Source of the DNA: Methylobacterium sp. 77
Lineage (GTDB): Bacteria; Pseudomonadota; Alphaproteobacteria; Rhizobiales; Beijerinckiaceae
Direction of reading: 5' to 3'
Assembly: GCF_000372825.1 (NCBI RefSeq)
Contig: NZ_KB910516.1
Location: 2,140,011 to 2,204,010 of the forward strand
DNA: 64,000 nucleotides
Below are positions 18,091 to 24,609 of the stretch, piece after piece (within the stretch, counting starts at the first letter, position 1; every line of letters starts with the position of its first letter). The notes beneath the pieces were generated by a model, which did not search any database, was not told the DNA's origin, and saw only the letters and a program-made list of their open reading frames with translations. A program made the position numbers and the translations under genes.

Positions 18091-19215
18091 ATGGCTTCGA
18101 CCACCCAGACTGATACCGGCGTGCATCGCTTCCTGCGCCGCTACGCCTCCGACCCGGAGCGGCTGGCAGCCGTTTTGGTGACCGAGTTCGACTTGGTCTC
18201 ATGCGCCGCCGATCACACTCTGTGCCGCGCGGGGGATGAGGCCGACTGCGTCTGGATCGTCGAGGACGGCGAATTCGGTATCCGCACCTCCCACAAGTTC
18301 ACCAGTCGCGGCCTGGGGGAGATCGTCGGCGAGGCCGCCTTTTTCAGGTTGCGACAGGATGGTGGTCCGGCCCGGCGCGGTGCGGATGTCGTCGCAACGA
18401 AGCGCTCGAAGGCATGGCGGATCGACCGGGCGGTTCTGGACGGCCTCGACCCGGAATGCAGGGCCATGTGGCTGGAGGCCATCTGCAGCGCCCTCGTTGC
18501 GAAGCTCGACGAGGCGACGGAGCACCGTGCGGCCCTTACCGGTGAGGTTGGGGACATCGAGGACGTGATCGGCCGCTTCGTTTGCTCGGATGGGGTCCAG
18601 GCCGCGCTCGGCGCCATGCGGGTATCCATCCCAAAGATCAGGCCGGTCAAAAAACACGTCGTGGCCTGGTTCAGCGATATCTCCGGGTTCTCGGCCCACG
18701 CGGTAGGTCTGGAGCCGGCGGCGACCGCGGATGCCGTCGAACTGCTGATGGAGCCCCAGGTCCGTGCGATCAGCGCGGCCGGCGGCCAGGTCGACAAGTT
18801 CCTCGGGGACGGCTTGATGGCTTGGTGGCCCGCGATGGACGAGGCCCGCCTGGCGAAGGCGGCGAACGCCGCGGCCATGGCGGCGCTGGCGTCCGTCGAG
18901 GAGGTCAGACGGATCGCCTCGGAAAACGGCTTCGAGATGGGCCTGCGGATCGGGTTGCATCTCGGCGAGGCCGTGGTCGGCGATTTCGGCGCGGCCGGGC
19001 GGAGTGCCTACACCATCATCGGCGAGACCGTGAACGCGGCGAGCCGCTACGAGCAGTACAAGCCCAAGGACGGGCAGCCGGACGGCCCCGTGCGCATCAG
19101 CGACCGGGTCTACGGACGCCTGCATGCCGACGGTAGGTCGCGGTTCAGTCCCGACCCCTTTGCGATGCCGGACAAGCACGGCCGCACCTATCCCGCTCAT
19201 TTTTCCATCGCTTAA
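18091..19215 (+). CDS. Cyclic-nucleotide-binding and class III nucleotidyl cyclase protein
   Basis: A 374-residue soluble protein with two domains. Residues about 20-125 form a cNMP-binding-like domain (GDEADCVWIVEDGEFGIRT, GEIVGEAAFF, then RRGADVVA in the place of the phosphate-binding cassette). Residues about 187-345 form a class III cyclase domain. The two metal aspartates are Asp196 (FSDISGF) and Asp240 (KFLGDG); Lys236 is kept, and GETVNAASR supplies Asn315 and Arg319. The position that is Asp in ordinary adenylate cyclases is Thr308, as in class IIIb enzymes. All catalytic residues are therefore present and activity is likely, but the base used (A, G, C or U) cannot be predicted. A GAGGG box precedes ATG 18091. 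The next gene starts 10 bases after the stop. Confidence 0.88.
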   Translation: MASTTQTDTGVHRFLRRYASDPERLAAVLVTEFDLVSCAADHTLCRAGDEADCVWIVEDGEFGIRTSHKFTSRGLGEIVGEAAFFRLRQDGGPARRGADVVATKRSKAWRIDRAVLDGLDPECRAMWLEAICSALVAKLDEATEHRAALTGEVGDIEDVIGRFVCSDGVQAALGAMRVSIPKIRPVKKHVVAWFSDISGFSAHAVGLEPAATADAVELLMEPQVRAISAAGGQVDKFLGDGLMAWWPAMDEARLAKAANAAAMAALASVEEVRRIASENGFEMGLRIGLHLGEAVVGDFGAAGRSAYTIIGETVNAASRYEQYKPKDGQPDGPVRISDRVYGRLHADGRSRFSPDPFAMPDKHGRTYPAHFSIA

Positions 19216-19224
19216 GGAACGGCC

Positions 19225-20835
19225 ATGGCCTGGGACAACTCGCGCAGCCGCGCGCGCATCGCCAACCTGATGGGGACCGTGCCGAAGGCGGCGGTTCTCG
19301 TCGAGACCTTCGACCAGGGCTATCTCGACCGGCGTCGGATCGACTTGGGGCGTCGCGGTCGTCGGCTCGGTCAGGACGAGGCACCGATCTTCAGCGTCCC
19401 GGACCGCCGTGCGGTTCTCGTCGACGGCGTCCATGTCTATGTGAACCTCATCGATTACCATGACGCGATGCTGGAGGAGGGCCGCGAGACGGAAGCCGCC
19501 CATCGCCGGGTCATGCAGTTCCTGCACCTCCACTACTCGGCCGCCGACCGGATCGTCGCCGACTACGAGGCACAGCGCGTCGACTTCCATGGGCCACGCC
19601 TGCATGCCGTAGTGGTGACGCCGCCCGGGGGAGGTAACGAACGACAGAGGGTCCTGCGCGCCATCGCGATGGCGAACGCCCTAAAGGACACCATCGAAAC
19701 GGCGGCTCCTCGCCTAGGTAAGACGAACCTGAACACCCGCGTGCGCATCGGAATCGATACGGGCAAAGCGGTCGCGATCAGCAGCGGCCGGAAGCATGAG
19801 CCGGAGCCGCTCTTCCTGGGGCGGCCCGCGAACCACGCCGCCAAGATCGCGGACGGCGACCGGCCGGGGATCTACCTGAGCGACAACGCCCGTGCCGTGG
19901 TCGGTCAGCCCCGGACAGGCTCCCTGTTCCACGAGCGTGCCACCGCGTTGTCCGACACGGAGCGTCTCGGATATCTCAACGAAAGCCTCGGACGCTCATT
20001 CTGGACCCAGGACAGCCAGCCGATCCGCAACCAGGTCGATGCCGCCGTGCGGTCACTGAAGGCGGACGCCGTGCTCATGGAGAGCCTGGCGACCGATGCG
20101 GTCTTCCGCTTCCACCATCACCCGCCGCCCCTGAGTACGGTCGATTTCGGCGACCTGACGCCGAGCTACTCCGTTCGAATGCCGATGATGTCGGTTTTCG
20201 CCGATCTGGACGGCTTCACCGCCTATGTGGACCGCTGCATCGCGACGAACCAGATCGCTGCCATGGTAGCCAACCTGCATTGCATCAGAGGCGAGCTCGC
20301 TGCGGTGGTGAAGCAGGACTTCGACGGTAGGAAGGTGCGCTTCATCGGCGATTGCGTCCACGGCATCGTCGCTGAAGGTACGCGCGTCGAGACCGACAAG
20401 GCGGCCTCGGTCGAGACGGCGGTCCGGATGGCGGGCGGCATCCGCAGTTCATTCAACCTGTGCCAGGCGATGCTGGGCGGCATCGATGACCTTGGCATAG
20501 CCATCGGACTGGAGCTCGGCCCGACGCCCGTGACGCGGCTCGGGATTCGTGGCGACCGCAGCGTGAGGTGCGCATCGAGCCGAGCGGTCTCGGGATCAGA
20601 GGCGCTTCAGAAGGAGTGCTCGGGAACGGAAACGAGCCTCGGCGAAACCGCCAAGGAAGCCGCTCACTTGCGGGTGAGGCAGATCTTCCGCTCGGGCAAG
20701 GCCGGCAACCTGGACTATGCGGCTGTCGAGGCATTGCTAGACAAGCCGACCGTGCCAACCGCAGCAAGGTCGGTGGCGGCCGCGCCTGCGGTAAGGCGGC
20801 CGGAGCCGGAGCACCGGTTCCATGGGAATGGCTAG
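19225..20835 (+). CDS. Tandem nucleotidyl-cyclase-like protein
   Basis: A 536-residue soluble protein made of two cyclase-like halves. The first (about 60-250) has the opening strand AVLVDGVHVYVNLID with Asp67 and the motif RVRIGIDTGKAVAISSG, but the second metal aspartate is not evident, so it looks degenerate. The second (about 318-460) has MSVFADLDGFTAYVD with Asp327 and RFIGDCVHG with Asp376. The usual Lys four residues before that Asp is Arg372, and the Asn/Arg segment is replaced by RGDRSVRCASSRA. The enzyme may use an altered nucleotide or be a regulatory partner of the upstream cyclase. It ends in FHGNG with a C-terminal glycine. AAGGA precedes ATG 19225. The 3' end overlaps the E2-like gene. 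Cyclase homology is inferred by eye. Confidence 0.72.
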   Translation: MAWDNSRSRARIANLMGTVPKAAVLVETFDQGYLDRRRIDLGRRGRRLGQDEAPIFSVPDRRAVLVDGVHVYVNLIDYHDAMLEEGRETEAAHRRVMQFLHLHYSAADRIVADYEAQRVDFHGPRLHAVVVTPPGGGNERQRVLRAIAMANALKDTIETAAPRLGKTNLNTRVRIGIDTGKAVAISSGRKHEPEPLFLGRPANHAAKIADGDRPGIYLSDNARAVVGQPRTGSLFHERATALSDTERLGYLNESLGRSFWTQDSQPIRNQVDAAVRSLKADAVLMESLATDAVFRFHHHPPPLSTVDFGDLTPSYSVRMPMMSVFADLDGFTAYVDRCIATNQIAAMVANLHCIRGELAAVVKQDFDGRKVRFIGDCVHGIVAEGTRVETDKAASVETAVRMAGGIRSSFNLCQAMLGGIDDLGIAIGLELGPTPVTRLGIRGDRSVRCASSRAVSGSEALQKECSGTETSLGETAKEAAHLRVRQIFRSGKAGNLDYAAVEALLDKPTVPTAARSVAAAPAVRRPEPEHRFHGNG

Positions 20836-21562
20836 CGGCTCGTTCGCGCTGGCAATCGCGGCGGCGCCCGACTGGTTCCGGATCGGCGCCACCTCCCAAA
20901 ATCGTGTCATCGGCCTAGCCGCGGTTCCCATCAACGCCGTGGAGGCGACGTTCGAGGTTGATCTTGAGGTTAGGACGGTCGGCAGGGCCGTCAGGGCTAG
21001 GGAACTCGTACCCGGAACTCGCTTCCCGATCCGGTGCTTCGAGCGGCATATCGAGGGGGAAGGCTGGTTCTGCCTCGGTCTCGCGGACCAGGTGGCCATC
21101 TTTGACGGGCAATCGGCCACGACCTGGTGGGAGCGGCTGGAAACCTACCTGCGCATGCAGCGTACGGCGACCAAGACCGGCCTATGGCCTGAGCATCACG
21201 CTCTCTCGCATGGCGAGGCTGGCCTCCATCACCAGAATGCCCTCGATCATGCCCGGAAGGCCGGCATTTCCGATGCCTATGACACGTTTATGCAGGGCGA
21301 CGCATCAGTGTTGACGGTACTCGATCCGCTTTTGCGGAAGGCGGGTGACCGGCTTCGAAACGGTCGCTGCCCGTGTCCTTGCGGGCGCAGGCGTCGGGAT
21401 GGGCAACCTTTTCTGAGGCGGAAATGCCCGCATCGCGAGGATGTAGTTGCGGTTCTGCGGGAGGAACGACTGCGCAAGGAGAAGCTGGCGGTCTTCGTCG
21501 AGACCACGAAGCGTTCGGGCATGTCCTGCTGCGGCACGATGCAGATATGTCCGCTGCGGTGA
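20822..21562 (+). CDS. E2 (ubiquitin-conjugating-like) domain protein with Cys-rich tail
   Basis: A 246-residue protein. Residues about 10-115 look like an E2 core: strands VEATFEVDLEVRTVG, then FERHIEGEGWFCLGL, which matches the E2 active-site pattern of a His followed seven residues later by Cys-Leu (His76, candidate catalytic Cys84). The tail (180-246) holds Cys183, 185, 187, 202, 236, 237 and 243 plus His204, with CPCPCG and KCPH resembling a SEC-C-type zinc motif. This combination recalls bacterial E2-domain, cysteine-rich proteins seen in conflict systems. The reading frame overlaps the cyclase gene by 14 bases (8 if ATG 20828 is used), so they are co-translated. No E1 or ubiquitin-like gene is nearby. 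Confidence 0.7.
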   Translation: MGMASGSFALAIAAAPDWFRIGATSQNRVIGLAAVPINAVEATFEVDLEVRTVGRAVRARELVPGTRFPIRCFERHIEGEGWFCLGLADQVAIFDGQSATTWWERLETYLRMQRTATKTGLWPEHHALSHGEAGLHHQNALDHARKAGISDAYDTFMQGDASVLTVLDPLLRKAGDRLRNGRCPCPCGRRRRDGQPFLRRKCPHREDVVAVLREERLRKEKLAVFVETTKRSGMSCCGTMQICPLR

Positions 21563-21729
21563 CATGGTTCGGACGCGGACGAGCCCCCCAAGGGGCCGAC
21601 GAGGCATGGGCCGGCGGTGCGAGGCGTTGAGCCTGCGGCGTCTTTCACCATAACTTTCAGAACGGCTACCCGACCGAATCATGCGATGGTACGCTGATCC
21701 GCGAATTGGCTTACAGTGGTAGATCGACC

Positions 21730-22044
21730 ATGACCGCAACATTTGGCTCATACATCGTGAGCAGGAGAAAAGAACTTGGCATTAGCCAAAAGGAACTTGC
21801 CAGTAAAATCCTGAAGGAAGAAGACGGCAAGCCTATTACGCCTCAGTATCTTAATGACATTGAAAAAGACAGGCGACAGCCAAATTCGGAGCATATCATC
21901 AATCAATTTTCAAAGGCGCTTGAAGTAGAGGCCGATTATCTGTTTTATCGTTCTGGAATATTCCCTGCCGATGTGAGACAAGCAAATATGCCTCGTGAAG
22001 AGGTCGTGCAGATGTTCCGGGCCTTCAGGCGAACGGCAAAATAG
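21730..22044 (+). CDS. XRE-family helix-turn-helix regulator
   Basis: A 104-residue protein with a single Cro/C1-type helix-turn-helix at about residues 5-65 (SYIVSRRKELGISQKELASK, then YLNDIEKDRRQPNSE). The gene is noticeably more AT-rich than its neighbours, which suggests separate origin. It is followed after 10 bases by an ImmA/IrrE-type peptidase gene. This pairing is a known derepression module in which the peptidase inactivates the repressor. It may control the cyclase/E2 cluster or itself. Confidence 0.9.
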   Translation: MTATFGSYIVSRRKELGISQKELASKILKEEDGKPITPQYLNDIEKDRRQPNSEHIINQFSKALEVEADYLFYRSGIFPADVRQANMPREEVVQMFRAFRRTAK

Positions 22045-22054
22045 GGTTCACGAC

Positions 22055-22771
22055 GTGATCTCTTGGGTGGACGACAGGACTGGCCGCTTTGGTAAACGCC
22101 CGTACTACCGGGAGAAGGACCTCGACAGAGCCTGCGAGGTCATGGTCCGGCGCCTGCTGCAGGATAAGGTCGGATGTGTTCGGTTCCCGCTTACGACCGA
22201 CGAGTTATTCGTCCTCGTCGAGCAACACGTCTCCGACCTCGATGTTTATGCCGATCTGACGGATGAAGGCTTTGAGGTAGAGGGCGCCACCGACTTCGCT
22301 GTCGGAAAGCGCCCGGCCATCAAGGTCTCCGAAAAACTGTCAGCCAGCGAGGGACGGGAGAACCGGTACCGGACGACGTTAGCCCATGAGCTCGGCCACG
22401 CGGTCTTCCACGACGAGGTGTTCCAGTTGCGCTTCGCGTCCGGGGATCTGCTAAGCGACCGAGGCGAGGCACGCATCGTTTGCAAGCGCGAAACGATGAT
22501 TGACGCCCCTCAGGTTGATTGGATGGAATGGCAGGCGTCCTACGCCAGCTGCGCGTTTCTCATGCCGAGGGAGGCGATGTCTGACCTGCTCCGGCCGCTC
22601 GTGGTCGCAAGCGGTAAGCTGGCGCCGTTCCGTGTGGGCTCCGAAACCGCGAACGTCCTGATTGCAACCGTGATCGACGCTTTCGCGGTGTCGCGAGATG
22701 CTGCAAGGGTGCGGTTGACCAAACTGAACTACCTATCGGACAAGCCCGTGGCGGCGACGCTCTTCGACTGA
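22055..22771 (+). CDS. ImmA/IrrE-family metallo-endopeptidase
   Basis: A 238-residue soluble protein with the zinc motif HELGHAVFH at residues 111-119 in the sequence TLAHELGHAVFHDE. The downstream part (YASCAFLMPREAMSDLLRPL) matches the ImmA/IrrE fold, where a third acidic ligand follows the motif. The start is GTG at 22055, ten bases after the XRE stop; an ATG at 21995 would overlap the regulator by 50 bases and gives an implausible basic N-terminus. Family members cleave their partner XRE repressor in response to DNA damage or phage-related signals. The N-terminal 40 residues are basic and may bind DNA or the repressor. Confidence 0.88.
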   Translation: MISWVDDRTGRFGKRPYYREKDLDRACEVMVRRLLQDKVGCVRFPLTTDELFVLVEQHVSDLDVYADLTDEGFEVEGATDFAVGKRPAIKVSEKLSASEGRENRYRTTLAHELGHAVFHDEVFQLRFASGDLLSDRGEARIVCKRETMIDAPQVDWMEWQASYASCAFLMPREAMSDLLRPLVVASGKLAPFRVGSETANVLIATVIDAFAVSRDAARVRLTKLNYLSDKPVAATLFD

Positions 22772-22979
22772 TGCAAACCTTTTAGGCGCGACGCCCAGAT
22801 CGTTCGTCGATGGGAGCCTTATCGACGGCTGTTGGCGCAATCTTTCGGCTAAAAGACTGATCGACATCCTGGCCTTCAGGACGGGGATTGTGTCGAGCGA
22901 CCTCACTATTTTGCGGGTGATCCCGTATGGGCCGGCATGATTCTGTACGTCTCCTTCGGAGGGGCCAGAGTCGGACGTT

Positions 22980-24518
22980 TCATACGGAGCCCGCACCGGT
23001 CTCCAAGAACTTCACGATGGTGCGGACCCGCTTCGCATGGAAAATGGCGTCCGCCGGGTACGTCTCGCCACCGTACTCATCCTCCAAGGTCGTCCCGAAG
23101 TGCACGAAGGCGAGACCGAGCTCCGGGTTGGAAAGGTGTAGCAGGACCAGGAGCCTTCGTCCGTCCGGCAACATGGCCTGTTGTCCCCATCGCATGGGAA
23201 GTGACACGACGGTCCCCATGAACTGGAATAGGACCCCGTCCTTCTCCAGTTGGGCGAACACAGGGTCCAGGCCAGCTTCCCGGATCATGGCCGCGAGCCA
23301 ACGCTTCTCGACTTGCCGTTTCGCCCCCTCCTTCAGATAGGAGCGTTCGCCCCTTGCAACCTCATGGAAACCGAGCCCCTCCTCTCTGACGCCCTCCTCG
23401 ATCTCGTTGTCCATGGACTGCATGACGTGGGCCGGGGGTGGTCCCAGTACGCCCGTGCGAGAAAGTTGCAGGGTCCGATCAAGGTTGTGGTTACGGGCAA
23501 GCTGTTCGAGCTCGAAACTCCAGATCGACCCCGGGACTACCCAGATGATGAGGTCGCGATAGAGGGGATCCTTCCGCGTCTTCTCGAAGCGGTCCAGGGT
23601 CCGAATGATCTTCCCAGTCCACTCGACGACCTGGCGCTCAGCAGCCTTCACCACGTCATTGTCGTAGGCCCACTCATCCTCGTCGGCGTCGAAGCAGGCC
23701 GCCACGGGAAGCAGGACGGCACGAGAGCGGCCGACCCTGCCGAAGATCCCAACGACATGACCACTGAGCTTGAGGCGAGGCCCCGGCCTGAACATCGGCA
23801 GGTACTCCCTCATCCACGCATCGACGTCGGCGATGAAGGTCTCGGCTATGGCCGCAAAATCGTCCGACGAAGGTTTTGTCGGTACCTCGACCCGGGCAAC
23901 GACTTTGAGGGCGACGATGTCTAGGCCTGGTCCGAGATACTCCAAGGTCTCCGGCGCCTCCGGCGGTGGCACCACCCGGAAGTACACCGTCTTCGAGGAA
24001 CGGCCCTCCCACGCTCCTTCTACCTCGAATGCCGCCGTCCCATCGGAGGTCTCGACCACGGCAATCGCCTTCCCAGCGCGACGAACGATGCGTGCGCCGC
24101 CACGGGCATGGCCCGGACTGACGGCCAAGTGTTCGTCGGATGCGGAAGGTCCGAGGCAGGCGCGTCGCTCCTGCTGCCATCGGGCGATGCCGCCGGCGTC
24201 GGCGAAAGCCGAAACACGGCCATTCTCAGAATCGGTGCATCCGTGCTTGGGCCAGGGCTGCCCCAGGTGATTAAAGAAGACCCGACCGCCATTCGCGGCC
24301 ATGAAGAAGAACACCGGGTCACCGCAGACCGGGCAACGCGCGTTCGGAATGGTGACGTTGCGCGAAACCGAGGACGCGTCGTCGTGCCCGTAGACCCTCA
24401 TCTCCGGACGAGGGACTCCGGCCGGCCAGTCATCCCGGCTGACGCTATGGTCGCTGACCCAAAATGTCGTGCCGTTCTGGTTGGTCCGGTAGTGACCCGA
24501 CCTGTCGAACTTCGTCAT
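22980..24518 (-). CDS. Unknown protein with N-terminal Cys/His cluster
   Basis: A 512-residue protein I cannot assign to a named family. It starts with MTKFDRSGHYRTNQNGTTFW. A likely zinc cluster follows: Cys62-x2-Cys65 (CPVCGDPVFFF), then VFFNHLGQPWPKHGC with His84, His92 and Cys94. Residues 100-320 include a possible beta-rich domain, and 330-512 hold mixed strands (FMGTVVSLPMRWGQQAMLPD). No transmembrane helix is evident. The upstream frame continues to 24563, but ATG 24518 fits best. It is the last gene of the minus-strand defence operon, 91 bases after the helicase stop, so it may be an accessory or nuclease-like subunit; that is inference. Confidence 0.7.
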   Translation of the reverse strand: MTKFDRSGHYRTNQNGTTFWVSDHSVSRDDWPAGVPRPEMRVYGHDDASSVSRNVTIPNARCPVCGDPVFFFMAANGGRVFFNHLGQPWPKHGCTDSENGRVSAFADAGGIARWQQERRACLGPSASDEHLAVSPGHARGGARIVRRAGKAIAVVETSDGTAAFEVEGAWEGRSSKTVYFRVVPPPEAPETLEYLGPGLDIVALKVVARVEVPTKPSSDDFAAIAETFIADVDAWMREYLPMFRPGPRLKLSGHVVGIFGRVGRSRAVLLPVAACFDADEDEWAYDNDVVKAAERQVVEWTGKIIRTLDRFEKTRKDPLYRDLIIWVVPGSIWSFELEQLARNHNLDRTLQLSRTGVLGPPPAHVMQSMDNEIEEGVREEGLGFHEVARGERSYLKEGAKRQVEKRWLAAMIREAGLDPVFAQLEKDGVLFQFMGTVVSLPMRWGQQAMLPDGRRLLVLLHLSNPELGLAFVHFGTTLEDEYGGETYPADAIFHAKRVRTIVKFLETGAGSV

Positions 24519-24609
24519 GCTTCGCCTAGACGGGACAGGGGAAAAGGCTGGGCGCGAACTCACTCGTCACGCCATATTCCTGGTTTCGTCGCCTAAACCG
24601 AGAGCACGA

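Noticed and set aside
18091..21562. Canonical CBASS or Pycsar
   Set aside because: No CD-NTase, E1-E2 fusion, JAB, TIR or membrane effector is visible, so neither named type fits as known.
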